Positions 17,181 to 25,723 are shown, counted from the first letter of the stretch. The stretch: 64,000 bases of DNA from Lentzea sp. NEAU-D7 (GCF_026242055.1 NZ_JAPJDL010000003.1:1-64000); one strand, 5' to 3'. Translations and numbers: made by a program. The notes: a model not told the origin generated them from the letters alone.

Positions 17181-18268
17181 GTCGCACCGCCGACGAGCTG
17201 CTCGACGTCGACGTAGTAACGACCGGACGGCTGGGGCCTGCCGAGGAGGATGCGGCGGGCCGCGTCGGTGACGATCGCGCCGCCGAGCATGGTGCCGGAG
17301 GCGAGCTGCGGCCAGCTGCTCAACGTGCGACCGATCTCGGTCATGGCCTGCGTCAGCGCCGGGCTGATCCGGGTCCCGTCGACCATCTGCACCATCAGCC
17401 GCACCATCCCGGCGCGATCGAGGCAGGCGACGTCGGCCGCCGTGACGTCGCCGACGCGGCCGTGCAGCAGCGGGCGGTCCGGCTCCAGGTCGTACCGCTC
17501 GACGTCGAGCAGGCCCCGGTCGTTGGTGTCCATCAGCACGGGGATGCCCCGTGCGCGGGCCTGCTCCCGCACCGCCACCTTGACCCACGCCGTGTCGCAC
17601 TCCTCCACGACCAGGTCCGCGCCGTCGAGGAAGTCCCCGAGGTTCTCGCCGGTCAGGCCGTCGCGCCAGATCTCGACGTCCAGGTACGGGTCGAGCTCGA
17701 ACAGCTGCCGCGCGCAGAGCACCGTCTTCTCGACGCCGAGCTCGTGCACGCCGGTGCGCAGCCGGTTGAGGTTCGAGAGGCCGAGGCGGTCGAAGTCGGC
17801 GAGCCGGAAGCTGCCTCCGACGCCCTCCATCGCGGCGGTCAGCGCGGCGCTGTTGCCGACGGACAACCCGATCACCGCGACGCACTTGCCGAGCAGGACC
17901 TCCTGCTCCTCGCGCGTGATCTTGTTCCGGTTGCGGTCGGTGCGGACGAACCGGAACTCGTCGCGGGGAAGCACGTGCACGAGCCGGCCGGTCCAGGGGT
18001 AGAACACCCAGGTGCCGTACTCGGCGGGCTCTCGTCCCCGGAGCACCTCGGCCTTGGCCGCGGCCCATTCGCCGGGGGTCCTGACCCGGCCGGGCCGCCG
18101 GGCGGAGATCAGTTCTTCCACCTGCTCGTCGATGCGGTCGTGCACAGCGGTGACGCGGGAGGTCGCGAACAGGTCGGGGAGCTGACCTGCGTCGAGGAGC
18201 CGCGGCCGCCAGGAGTCGCTGTCGAAGCACTCGGCGAGCTCGGGTAACACGGAGATGATCTTGTTCAC
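17177..18268 (-). CDS. Stand-alone ThiF/E1-like adenylyltransferase
   Basis: This 363-residue protein has a ThiF-type adenylation domain from about residue 125. It shows the nucleotide loop VAVIGLSVGNSAALTAA (130-146) and LADFDRLGLSNLNRLR (156-171), matching the D-x-D/SNLNR core of E1, MoeB and ThiF. A conserved-looking Cys224 is in VVEECDTAW. There are no CxxC zinc pairs, and the N-terminal 120 residues (EFRFVRTDRNRNK) are family-specific. No ubiquitin-like or E2-like gene is nearby. The GTG start has no clear ribosome site. It is co-translated with a GNAT enzyme and divergent from the HAD-IB gene. Some mycobacterial homologues are called MoeY. Function unknown. Confidence 0.85.
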   Translation of the reverse strand: MNKIISVLPELAECFDSDSWRPRLLDAGQLPDLFATSRVTAVHDRIDEQVEELISARRPGRVRTPGEWAAAKAEVLRGREPAEYGTWVFYPWTGRLVHVLPRDEFRFVRTDRNRNKITREEQEVLLGKCVAVIGLSVGNSAALTAAMEGVGGSFRLADFDRLGLSNLNRLRTGVHELGVEKTVLCARQLFELDPYLDVEIWRDGLTGENLGDFLDGADLVVEECDTAWVKVAVREQARARGIPVLMDTNDRGLLDVERYDLEPDRPLLHGRVGDVTAADVACLDRAGMVRLMVQMVDGTRISPALTQAMTEIGRTLSSWPQLASGTMLGGAIVTDAARRILLGRPQPSGRYYVDVEQLVGGAT

Positions 18269-18287
18269 GAGGCGGGTAGATCATCTT

Positions 18288-18375
18288 CGCTACGCCGAAC
18301 GGAGTACAACACGTCGTGTTGACGCGAACACGTGGTGTGATCAGCACCGCACGCGAAAACTCGCACGACGTGTTC
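18288..18375. promoter_or_regulatory. Operator-rich divergent promoter region with shared motif copy 2
   Basis: CGCTAC-N5-ACGGAGTACAACACGT at 18288-18314 matches the motif before the sigma gene with one 1-nt gap. It runs into a 15-bp palindrome CAACACGTCGTGTTG (18307-18321). Next comes ACACGTGGTGT (18328-18338, ACAC/GTGT arms), then ACGACGTGTT (18365-18374), nearly repeating ACGTCGTGTT. TACGCT followed by 6 nt and ATG suggests a leaderless HAD-IB transcript. The region separates the ThiF/GNAT pair from HAD-IB. Confidence 0.6.
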
Positions 18376-18423
18376 TCCACCAGGTCTGAGCGGGTGTGGC
18401 GGCCTGATCGCTACGCTTGGGAC

Positions 18424-19320
18424 ATGGCAGGCAAGCGTGATGTGCAGAGCGACCGGCTGGCCGAACTAGCCGGCGAGGCATCGGCAGACGCGGCGATCCA
18501 GGCTGCCGCGATGGCGCCAGAGCTCGAACAGTCGCTGACCGTCCCGCCTGACCTGACCGCGGCGGCCTTCTTCGACGTGGACAACACGATGATGATGGGC
18601 GCGTCGATCTTCCACTTCGCCCGGGGCCTGGCCGCGCGCAAGTACTTCTCGTCCTCGGACCTCGCGGGCTTCGTCTGGCAGCAGCTCAAGTTCCGGGTGG
18701 GCGGCCGGGAGGACCCGGAGTCCGTCAAGGCCTCCCGCGAGCAGGCCCTCTCGTTCGTCTCGGGCCGCAGCGTCGCCGAGCTGGTCTCGCTCGGCGAGGA
18801 GATCTTCGACGAGCTGATGGCCGACCGCATCTGGAAGGGCACCCAGGCCCTCGCCCAGATGCACCTCGACGCGGGTCAGCGCGTCTGGCTGGTCACGGCC
18901 ACGCCCGTCGAGCTCGCCCAGATCATCGCCCGCCGGCTCGGCCTGACCGGAGCCCTGGGCACCGTCTCGGAGTCGGAGAACGGCATCTACACCGGCCGCC
19001 TGGTCGGCGACCTGCTGCACGGCAAGGCGAAGGCCCAGGCCGTCCGCTCGCTGGCCGCCAAGGAGGGCCTCGACCTGCGTCGCTGCACCGCGTACTCGGA
19101 CTCGTCCAACGACGTCCCGATGCTGTCCGTGGTGGGCACCGCGGTGGCCGTGAACCCGGACTCGCAGCTGCGCGAGATCTCCCGCCGCAAGGGCTGGGAG
19201 ATCCGCGACTTCCGCACGGGCCGCAAGGCGGCCAAGATCGGCGTCCCGTCAGTGCTGGGCGCCGGTGCCCTGGCCGGAGCTGTGGCCGCCACGCTCGCCT
19301 ACCGGCGCAGGGTCAGGTAG
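18424..19320 (+). CDS. HAD-IB family phosphatase with C-terminal membrane helix
   Basis: This 298-residue protein is a SerB-like HAD subfamily IB hydrolase. Motif I is AAFFDVDNT (Asp51 nucleophile, Asp53), motif II is WLVTATP, and motif III/IV is GKAKAQ...[13 protein letters not shown] hydrophobic C-terminal helix ([17 protein letters not shown]) ahead of a basic end suggests membrane attachment. Related proteins act on phosphoserine, lysophosphatidate or phosphoethanolamine; the mycobacterial counterpart is annotated serB1. TACGCT lies 6 nt before the ATG, and no ribosome site is seen, so translation is probably leaderless. The 3' end overlaps the convergent ArsR gene by 72 bp. Confidence 0.9.
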   Translation: MAGKRDVQSDRLAELAGEASADAAIQAAAMAPELEQSLTVPPDLTAAAFFDVDNTMMMGASIFHFARGLAARKYFSSSDLAGFVWQQLKFRVGGREDPESVKASREQALSFVSGRSVAELVSLGEEIFDELMADRIWKGTQALAQMHLDAGQRVWLVTATPVELAQIIARRLGLTGALGTVSESENGIYTGRLVGDLLHGKAKAQAVRSLAAKEGLDLRRCTAYSDSSNDVPMLSVVGTAVAVNPDSQLREISRRKGWEIRDFRTGRKAAKIGVPSVLGAGALAGAVAATLAYRRRVR

Positions 19321-20001
19321 CAGCCCGAGCTCCCGCCACCCCTGCTCACCGGCGGGGGTGAGCACGACGGCACGGCTCGTCCCGATCCGGCGCACCCAGC
19401 CGCGTTCGAAGAACACCCCGCAGAGGAACGCCCCGGCCGCGCCGGCCAGGTGGGGCACGCGCTCGGTCCAGTCCAGGCACGCCCGGCTGACCACGCGCTG
19501 GGACGGCTCGAACCCGAGCTCCTTCAACCAGACCATCCCGGTCCCGGTGACCGCGAGCCCGTCGCCGACCACGCCGAGCTCCACCAGTCCCGACCTCAGC
19601 GAGATGCCGAGCCGGCCCGCGAGGTGGTCGTAGCAGGTGCGCCCGCGGGCCAGGGCCTCGGAGACGGCCGCCGCCCGCAGCGAGGAAGGCCGGGAGGCAG
19701 GCCCGGCGAACGCGGCCATCGCCTCCAGCAGCTCGGCGACGTGCGGCCCTGCCAGTGCCACGTACCGGTGCCGGCCCTGCCTGTGCTCGACCAGGACCCC
19801 GCCCTCGACCAGCCGGGTCAGGTGCTCGCTCGCGGTGGACGCGGCCACCCCGGCGTGGGCCGCCAGCTCCCGGGCGGTCCACGCCCGGCCGTCGAGCAGG
19901 GCTCCGCACATCGCGGCACGGGTCCCGTCCGCGAACAGCCCGGCGATCTGGGCGAGTGCTTCCACGACGCCATTCTGCGGCCGGAACGCTTCGGCCGGCA
20001 C
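19249..20001 (-). CDS. ArsR-type winged-helix regulator
   Basis: This 250-residue protein has an N-terminal ArsR-like winged helix ([22 protein letters not shown]...[39 protein letters not shown]) and a C-terminal domain of about 130 residues of unknown ligand type. The last 25 residues ([16 protein letters not shown]) are low complexity and overlap the HAD-IB gene. The GTG at 20001 has GGA 7 nt upstream; a GTG at 19965 is an alternative. It is divergent, with a 29-bp gap, from the P450-like/PEP-mutase fusion gene, so it probably controls that gene (inference). Confidence 0.85.
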   Translation of the reverse strand: MPAEAFRPQNGVVEALAQIAGLFADGTRAAMCGALLDGRAWTARELAAHAGVAASTASEHLTRLVEGGVLVEHRQGRHRYVALAGPHVAELLEAMAAFAGPASRPSSLRAAAVSEALARGRTCYDHLAGRLGISLRSGLVELGVVGDGLAVTGTGMVWLKELGFEPSQRVVSRACLDWTERVPHLAGAAGAFLCGVFFERGWVRRIGTSRAVVLTPAGEQGWRELGLLPDPAPVGERGGHSSGQGTGAQH

Positions 20002-20030
20002 CGAACCGTCCAGCCCCTAACGTCGTCCGC

Positions 20031-21305
20031 ATGAGCGAAGAGCTGCTGCGCCTCCCGGTCCCCGAGGTCCCGCCGGGGGAAACGGGGGTGGCCTGGCTCA
20101 GGTCGTCCGTCGTCAGGTTCAGCAACGGCCCGGACCACGCCCGCAGGCGCGCTCTGACGGCCGGGCTCGTCGAGGACGTGGACGTCACCACGCTCGACGA
20201 GCTGGCCACCGCGCTGGGGCTCCGCGGCTCGTTGGACGCCATCGCCGAGATCGCACCGTGCTACCAGCCGCACGAACCCGTGACCGCGGCGGCCGACGCC
20301 GCCGTGGAGCGCCTGGCCACGACCCACGACGAGGAGACGGCGGCGAGGATCGGCCTGCTCGTCCAGGCCTGGGCGGCCACGAACGCCCTCGCGGAGCGCC
20401 TCGTCACCGGGGACCAGAGCCCTCCGGTCCCGATCACCCGCAGGCAGACGCCGCGGGGCGTGGTCGAGGTCAGCCTGGAGCACCACCCGTTCGGCCACGG
20501 CCCGCACGCCTGCCCCGGCCGCCGCCTGGCGACCCGCATCGCCAAGAACACGGCGTTCCGGGCGCTGCACCACCGCGACGAGCCGCTGGTCCTCCCCAAC
20601 GCCTGGGACCACGCCTCAGCCGCGGCCCTGCACGCGGCGGGCTTCACCGCGATCGGCACCACGAGCCTCGGCGTGGCCGCCGCACACGGCATCCCGGACG
20701 GCACGGGCCTGGCCGGCGAGCAGGCCGTCGCGCTGGCGAAGCTCCTGAGCACCCTGCCGTGCCCGGTCACCGCCGACCTGGAGTCGGGCTTCGGCAAGCC
20801 GCCGCCGGAGGTGGCCGAGCTCGTCGCGGGCCTGGGGGTGGCGGGCGTCAACCTGGAGGACGGCCGTCCGCACGGCCTGGCGACACCCGAAGAGCAGGCA
20901 GCGCTCATCACGGCCGTCAAGGAGCGTGCACCAGGGGTGTTCCTCAACGCCCGGATCGACACCCACTGGCTGGGCATGGCCACCGAGGAGACCGAGGACC
21001 GGGCACGCCGCTACGTCGACGCCGGCGCGGACGGGATCTTCGTGGCGGGCCTGACCGAGCCGCGTGAGATCGAGAAGCTCGCGCGGCTCGCCCCGCTCAA
21101 CGTCCTGGCCCAGCAGCGCACGCCGCGGGAGCTCGGAGACCTGGGCGTGAAGCGGATCAGCACCGGCTCACTGCTGTTCAGGGCGGCTCTGCGCCACAGC
21201 GTCACGACCGCGCTGGCGGTGCGCGACGGCGGCACCAGCGCCGCGTACAGCTACGACGAGGTGCAGGCGCTGGTCAGCCGAGGAACACGTTCCGACGCTG
21301 GGTGA
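20031..21305 (+). CDS. P450-like segment fused to isocitrate lyase/PEP mutase family domain
   Basis: This 424-residue protein joins two unrelated parts. Residues 1-170 look like a shortened cytochrome P450: VVRFSNGPDHARRRAL near the start and a full haem-ligand loop FGHGPHACPGR with Cys161. The I-helix, EXXR and most of the P450 core are absent. Residues 174-424 are a whole ICL/PEPM barrel: EPLVLPNAWDHASAAALHAAG, TADLESGFG, VNLEDG, and RIDTHW. This family includes C-C and P-C bond lyases. TAACGT 7 nt before the ATG suggests a leaderless transcript. Haem binding is doubtful with so small a fold. A fused pseudogene piece is possible, but the frame is open throughout. It is divergent from an ArsR gene. 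Confidence 0.8.
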   Translation: MSEELLRLPVPEVPPGETGVAWLRSSVVRFSNGPDHARRRALTAGLVEDVDVTTLDELATALGLRGSLDAIAEIAPCYQPHEPVTAAADAAVERLATTHDEETAARIGLLVQAWAATNALAERLVTGDQSPPVPITRRQTPRGVVEVSLEHHPFGHGPHACPGRRLATRIAKNTAFRALHHRDEPLVLPNAWDHASAAALHAAGFTAIGTTSLGVAAAHGIPDGTGLAGEQAVALAKLLSTLPCPVTADLESGFGKPPPEVAELVAGLGVAGVNLEDGRPHGLATPEEQAALITAVKERAPGVFLNARIDTHWLGMATEETEDRARRYVDAGADGIFVAGLTEPREIEKLARLAPLNVLAQQRTPRELGDLGVKRISTGSLLFRAALRHSVTTALAVRDGGTSAAYSYDEVQALVSRGTRSDAG

Positions 21306-22233
21306 GCAGCCGGTACAGGGTCTGCTGGATCGTCTCCCGCACCTGGTCGGTCAGGTTGAAGACGAGCATCGGGTCGTCGGCCGCGTTCTCACCGAACACG
21401 TCGGTGCGGATCGGCTCGCCGAACTCGATGTACCACTTCGAGGGCAGCGGAATGGCGCCCAGCGGCCCGAGCAGCGGGAAGAACGGCGTCACCGGGAAGT
21501 ACGGGAAGCCCAGCAACCGGGCGAGCGCCTTGATGTCGCCGATCATCGGGTAGATCTCCTCGGCCCCGACGATGGAGCACGGGATGATCGGCGCGCCCGT
21601 CTTCAGCGCCGCCGACACGAAGCCGCCGCGGCCGAAGCGCTGCAGCTTGTAGCGGTCCTTGAACGGCTTGCCGATGCCCTTGAAGCCCTCCGGCCACACG
21701 CCGACGAGCTCACCGGACGACATCAGCCGCTCGGCGTCGGGGTTGCACGCGAGGGTCTGGCCGGACTTGCGGGCCAGCGCGCCGAGCACCGGTGTGCGGA
21801 ACACCAGGTCCGCGCCCAGCATGCGCATGTGGCGGTGCGCCGGGTGCTCCGACGCGATGCCGAACGACGTCATCAGGGCGTCGAGCGGCACGGTGCCGGA
21901 GTGGTTCGCCACGATCAGCGCGCCACCGGCGGACGGGATGTTGTTCAGGCCGATGGTCTCGACGCGGAACCACTTCTCGTACAGCGGCTTCAGCGGCGGC
22001 ATCAGCACGTTCTCGGTGAGGTCCCGGTCGAACCCGAACTCGTCGACCTGGTAGTCGCCGGCGATCCGCCTGCGCGCGAACGACAGCAGGTCGGCCAGCC
22101 TGCGTTCCCAGTCCGGTGTCGCGGACTGCTGCTGCTCCGGCTCGGGAACCACCTCGACGTGGCGCGACCTGCGCGCGGCGTCGCGTTCCGGGTCGTGCAG
22201 CGGGATAACGCGTGCTCCTGCCACTGCGTTCAT
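21274..22233 (-). CDS. Lysophospholipid acyltransferase family protein
   Basis: This 319-residue PlsC-type acyltransferase has the acyl-acceptor motif NHSGTVPLD in the usual place, VWPEGFKGIGKPF as the second block, and PIIPCSIVGAEE as a later one. An N-terminal tail of about 50 residues is hydrophilic. It likely acylates a lysophosphatidate-like lipid at the membrane. The mycobacterial Rv0502 holds the same place next to galE2 (from memory). The ATG at 22233 is directly preceded by GAGGAG. The in-frame GTG at 22224 has a 9-nt spacing to AGGAG and may be the true start. It is 15 bp from the epimerase. Confidence 0.88.
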   Translation of the reverse strand: MNAVAGARVIPLHDPERDAARRSRHVEVVPEPEQQQSATPDWERRLADLLSFARRRIAGDYQVDEFGFDRDLTENVLMPPLKPLYEKWFRVETIGLNNIPSAGGALIVANHSGTVPLDALMTSFGIASEHPAHRHMRMLGADLVFRTPVLGALARKSGQTLACNPDAERLMSSGELVGVWPEGFKGIGKPFKDRYKLQRFGRGGFVSAALKTGAPIIPCSIVGAEEIYPMIGDIKALARLLGFPYFPVTPFFPLLGPLGAIPLPSKWYIEFGEPIRTDVFGENAADDPMLVFNLTDQVRETIQQTLYRLLTQRRNVFLG

Positions 22234-22248
22234 CTCCTCAAGACAAGA

Positions 22249-23286
22249 TCAGCGGAAACGAGCGGCCGCGTCGAGGATTCCCCGTTCCGCGGCGTCGATC
22301 GTCTCCGGGTCGATGAGCGGCTTCAGACCTCGGCCGTTCACGTAGTCGTCGAACGCCTGCTGGGTGGTCCACCGCGGCGTGAACCCGAACTCCTTCTTCA
22401 GCAGGGTGGTGTCGATCACGCGCCCCCAGTTGAGGAACCTCATCTGGTCGGGCGAGAAGTCGACGAGCCGGGCGCTCCGGAAGAAGCCACCGACCGTGGG
22501 CACGGCGGCGCTGGGCACGGGCAGGTTCAGCCTGCCCGCCCGCCTGATCGCCTGCGACAGCAGCAGCACGCCGTCGCCTCCCACGTTGAACACTCCTGGC
22601 AGGTCGTGCAGCGTCGCGCGTTCCAGGACCGCCAGGGCGTCCTCGGAGTGCAGCAGCTGCACGCGGGCGTCGTAACCCAGGACGGTGGGCACGACCGGCA
22701 GGGCGAAGTAGCGCGTGAGCACCGTGTCGATGCGCGGGCCGATGAAGTTCGTGAAGCGCAGCGTGGTGACGTTCACGTCCGGCCTGCGGCGGCCGAACCC
22801 GCGCACGTACCCCTCGACCTCGACCGCGTCCTTGGCGTAGCCGGACGACGGCAGGTCCTTGGGGCCCATGTCCTCGGTGAACACCGCCGGGTCGCGGCTG
22901 CTGGACCCGTAGACGGCGCTGGTGGACTTCACGACGAGCTTCTGCACCTTGGGCGACTTCTGGCACGCGGCCAGCAGCTGCATGGTGCCGATGACGTTCA
23001 TCTCCTTCATCACCGTGCGGCCGGTGGGCCCGGCCGGGCTCGCGGTGACGGACGCGTGGACGACCGTGTCGACGTTCGCGGTGGAGATGACCTTGCTGAT
23101 CAGCGGGTTGCGGATGTCGGCCCGCACGAACTCGGCGCGACCCATGCGGCGGAGCAGGTCGCGTGGCGGCGGCTCGGTGTCCACACCGAGCACGCGCTCG
23201 ATGTCCGGGTTCGCGGCGAAGCGCGCGGCGAGGTGGCCGCCGAGGAAGCGGCTGACTCCGGTGACGAGGACGACCTTGGGCGTCAT
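22249..23286 (-). CDS. NAD-dependent epimerase/dehydratase (extended SDR)
   Basis: This 345-residue protein begins with a Rossmann motif VLVTGVSRFLGGHLA and has the catalytic Ser/Tyr/Lys set as STSAVYGSSSRDP and SGYAKDAVE. It is of the GalE-like extended SDR type; the mycobacterial neighbour is called galE2. The YxxxK is present but the second glycine of the usual TGxxGxxG reads SRFLGG, an actinobacterial variant. The sugar-nucleotide substrate is not known. GGAG sits 4 nt before the ATG. It is the third gene in HTH-bS22-epimerase-acyltransferase, after a hairpin terminator. Confidence 0.87.
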   Translation of the reverse strand: MTPKVVLVTGVSRFLGGHLAARFAANPDIERVLGVDTEPPPRDLLRRMGRAEFVRADIRNPLISKVISTANVDTVVHASVTASPAGPTGRTVMKEMNVIGTMQLLAACQKSPKVQKLVVKSTSAVYGSSSRDPAVFTEDMGPKDLPSSGYAKDAVEVEGYVRGFGRRRPDVNVTTLRFTNFIGPRIDTVLTRYFALPVVPTVLGYDARVQLLHSEDALAVLERATLHDLPGVFNVGGDGVLLLSQAIRRAGRLNLPVPSAAVPTVGGFFRSARLVDFSPDQMRFLNWGRVIDTTLLKKEFGFTPRWTTQQAFDDYVNGRGLKPLIDPETIDAAERGILDAAARFR

Positions 23287-23507
23287 GCGACTCCAAGCAC
23301 GAAGGGCGTTGCGATTGGTCGATGCTACAGACCAGATCGGGAACCGGAGGGGGCCGGAACGCCGTCTTGACGCAGGTCACGAAGGCTTTACGGGCTAATC
23401 ACCCGAACGGCGGCCCCCGTTCCCGTGGTGGTGCGACGCTGTCCCACGCAGTGATATTCGTGCCCGCGCAAGCACCCGGACGGGGCCGGATGGCGGAGAA
23501 ACGCAAC

Positions 23508-23542
23508 CGCCGCCGGCCTCCTGCGAGAGGAGACCGGCGGCG
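23508..23542 (-). terminator. Hairpin after bS22 gene
   Basis: CGCCGCCGGCCTCC pairs with GGAGACCGGCGGCG around a 7-nt loop, with one C/A mismatch. It lies 17 nt past the bS22 stop on the minus strand, before the 220-bp gap that precedes the epimerase gene. This suggests the epimerase has its own promoter; a TAGCAT at the distal end of that gap is a candidate -10 box. Confidence 0.65.
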
Positions 23543-23559
23543 GCAGAGCGCATGCGGGC

Positions 23560-23661
23560 TTACTTGCCGCGCTTCCTGCGCTGGACCCTGGTCTTGCGCA
23601 GCAGCTTGCGGTGCTTCTTCTTCGACATGCGCTTGCGGCGCTTCTTGATGACCGAGCCCAT
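23560..23661 (-). CDS. 30S ribosomal protein bS22 (AURKAIP1/COX24-type)
   Basis: This is a 33-residue, extremely basic protein ([16 protein letters not shown]... ending RRKRGK). Mycobacterial structures identified this small protein as bS22, sitting in the 30S subunit near the decoding site, and the gene is next to the small HTH gene and proC there (Rv0500A/Rv0500B, from memory). AAGGA lies 8 nt before the ATG. It is easy to miss because of its length. The sequence and position match the family well. Confidence 0.93.
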   Translation of the reverse strand: MGSVIKKRRKRMSKKKHRKLLRKTRVQRRKRGK

Positions 23662-23781
23662 GCGGGTTCCTTAGCTCTAGACGTTGCTTTGACTGGCGCG
23701 CCCCAGCCTTGGCCGTGTCAAGCACGGCGCGCCGGTAAGCACGATCGGCCTACCAGTCTACCCGGCGGGGTTCACCAGCTT

Positions 23782-23994
23782 TCAGCCAGCGTCGAAGTAC
23801 GCGTTCTCCAGGTAGGCGTGGACCGCTTTTTCGGGCACCCGGAACGACTTTCCGACCCGCACAGCGGGCAGTTCACCGGAGTGCACCAGGCGGTACACGG
23901 TCATCTTGGAGACCCGCATCATCGAGGCCACCTCGGCCACGGTCAGGAACTGCACCTGAGCGAGGCCTGTTCGTTCGTTCTCCTTCGCAGGCAT
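23782..23994 (-). CDS. Small excisionase/MerR-like HTH protein
   Basis: This 70-residue protein is a single winged HTH (FLTVAEVASMMRVSKMTVYRLVHSGELPAVRVGKSFRVPEKAV). It is the HTH_17/BldC-like type, and its position next to bS22 and proC matches Rv0500A (from memory). It may bind DNA cooperatively, as small BldC proteins do, but it is not the BldC sequence. AAGGA with weak spacing precedes the ATG. It is 120 bp upstream of bS22 on the same strand. Target genes are unknown. Confidence 0.88.
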   Translation of the reverse strand: MPAKENERTGLAQVQFLTVAEVASMMRVSKMTVYRLVHSGELPAVRVGKSFRVPEKAVHAYLENAYFDAG

Positions 23995-24120
23995 ACATCA
24001 CCGCATCCTTAGACACGTGTCGTGCCGTCGGTCTTCCCCACCGACGGTTCGACACGCACGTGCTGCCCTGAGAGTAGCGGGACTGGTGTGACTCCTGCGA
24101 CGTCCAACCAGTGTTGCTTG

Positions 24121-24930
24121 TCAGTCCTCGTGCTGACGGCCCAGCTCGGCGGACCTGTCGCGAGCGCTCTCGATGGCCGCGAGCATGGCCGCGCGGACGC
24201 CGTGCTTCTCCAGCTCGCGGATGGCCATGATCGTGGTGCCGGCCGGGGACGTGACCGCCTCCCGCAGGATCACGGGGTGCGAGGAGCCCTCGGCCAGCAT
24301 CGTCGCGGCGCCCACGGCCGACTGGATGATCAGCTGCGAGGCCAGGTCGCGCGGGATGCCGAGCAGGATGCCCGCGTCGATCATCGCCTCGACCAGGTAG
24401 AAGAAGTACGCGGGACCGGAGCCCGACAGGGCCGTCACCGCGTCCTGCTGCGACTCCGGCACCACCGCGACCTTGCCCACGGTCGACAGCAGCTCCTCGA
24501 CGATCTTGAGGTGCTCCGGCGTGGCGTTGGAGCCGCCGGAGACGGCGCTCATGGCCTCACCGACGACCATCGGGGTGTTGGGCATGACCCGCACCACCGG
24601 GGTTCCCTCGGGCAGCCTGCGCTCGTACAGGGCCGTCGGCAGGCCCGCGCACAGCGACACGATCAGCGTGCCGGGCCGCAGCACCGGCGCGAGCTCGACC
24701 AGCAACGGCTCGATGTCCTGCGGCTTGACCGCCACGACCAGCACGTCGGCCTGCGCCGCCGCGCCGGAGACCGTGACGGCCTCGAACCCGTACTGCTCGG
24801 TCAGCGCACGGGCCCGTGACTCGTGCTTCTCCGTGAACAGCAGATCCGAGGCCGCGCGACCACCCTGCAAGAGCCCGGACAGCAGCGCCTCACCGATCTT
24901 GCCCGCGCCGAGCACCGCGATCTTCGTCAT
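24121..24930 (-). CDS. proC: Pyrroline-5-carboxylate reductase
   Basis: ProC reduces pyrroline-5-carboxylate to proline with NAD(P)H. The 269-residue protein has the Rossmann loop KIAVLGAGKIGEALLSGLL, VKPQDI, RVMPNTPMVVGEAMSA, and the family signature ALSGSGPAYFFYLVEAMIDAG...VTSPAGTTIMAI. Length is normal. It is last in an operon after proline dehydrogenase and a thioesterase, so proline synthesis and breakdown enzymes sit side by side. The start ATG at 24930 is 10 bp after the thioesterase stop. Confidence 0.97.
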   Translation of the reverse strand: MTKIAVLGAGKIGEALLSGLLQGGRAASDLLFTEKHESRARALTEQYGFEAVTVSGAAAQADVLVVAVKPQDIEPLLVELAPVLRPGTLIVSLCAGLPTALYERRLPEGTPVVRVMPNTPMVVGEAMSAVSGGSNATPEHLKIVEELLSTVGKVAVVPESQQDAVTALSGSGPAYFFYLVEAMIDAGILLGIPRDLASQLIIQSAVGAATMLAEGSSHPVILREAVTSPAGTTIMAIRELEKHGVRAAMLAAIESARDRSAELGRQHED

Positions 24931-24940
24931 CGGTCAAGTC

Positions 24941-25723
24941 TCACACAGCGGGGGTCAGCGCAAGCTGCCGTGCCTGGCACACCAACCGGCCGGCCGAGTC
25001 GATCACCGTGGCGTCCTCGTCGAACCACTGGCCGTGCACCGCCTGGCAGGTGACGTGGATGCGCAGCCAGCCGGGAGCGGGCCGGGCCCGCAGCAACGCC
25101 GTCAGCTGCACCGTCGGTGACCAGCCGAAACGACCGAGGTTGAACGTCACGGGCATCGACAGGTCGCCCGCGAGCAGCGCGAAGTACGGGTCTGGCTGCT
25201 CGTCGGTCGGCCGCGCCCAGAGCTTCAGCGTCAGCGCCCCGTCCGTGCGCCGGTCGAGGAACGTCGCCGACTCGCGGTCCACCCGCAGGTCGCACAACGC
25301 GCCCACCCGGTAGACCCCGCCGGTCGGGAACGTCGCCATCTCCACCGACCCCGGTGGCGGCGCGGCGGGCATCGACGGCAGGTTCACGTAGTCGGCCCGG
25401 TGCTCGGGTATCCGCCCGGTGGTCACCGAGGCCTCGACGCACACCTGGCCGCGCTGCTCCAGCGTCACCGCGATGACCGTCGCCGTCCGCCCCGCCTTGC
25501 GCACGTCGGTGCGGACCAGCACCGGCCCCACCTCCGGTGCGCGGAGGAACTGCGCGGACACGGCCAGCGGATCACCGTCGGCGACCTGAGCGGCCGCACG
25601 GGTCATCACGGCCAGGAGAAAACCGCCGTGGGGCTTCGGGCCCACGGTCCACTCGGCGGGCAGGGACGCGGTGAAGGTTCCGTCACCGAGCGACCGCACC
25701 GCGCTGGACTTCGAGAAGGTCAT
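24941..25723 (-). CDS. Acyl-CoA thioesterase-like protein (double hot-dog)
   Basis: This 260-residue protein looks like a TesB-like, tandem hot-dog thioesterase. The N-terminal half has TASLPAEWTVGPKPHGGFLLAVMTRAAAQV and LRAPEVGPVLVRTDVRKAGRTATV. The C-terminal half has LARPAPGWLRIHVTCQAVHGQWFDEDATVID-like residues typical of the second hot-dog. Substrate unknown. The ATG overlaps the proline dehydrogenase stop (ATGA). Mycobacteria carry an unrelated-looking unknown gene at this place, so its role in proline metabolism is not supported. Confidence 0.82.
   Translation of the reverse strand: MTFSKSSAVRSLGDGTFTASLPAEWTVGPKPHGGFLLAVMTRAAAQVADGDPLAVSAQFLRAPEVGPVLVRTDVRKAGRTATVIAVTLEQRGQVCVEASVTTGRIPEHRADYVNLPSMPAAPPPGSVEMATFPTGGVYRVGALCDLRVDRESATFLDRRTDGALTLKLWARPTDEQPDPYFALLAGDLSMPVTFNLGRFGWSPTVQLTALLRARPAPGWLRIHVTCQAVHGQWFDEDATVIDSAGRLVCQARQLALTPAV

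Noticed and set aside
23782..23994. BldC
   Set aside because: The protein is a small MerR-like HTH but its sequence does not match BldC; the place next to bS22 and proC fits the Rv0500A family.
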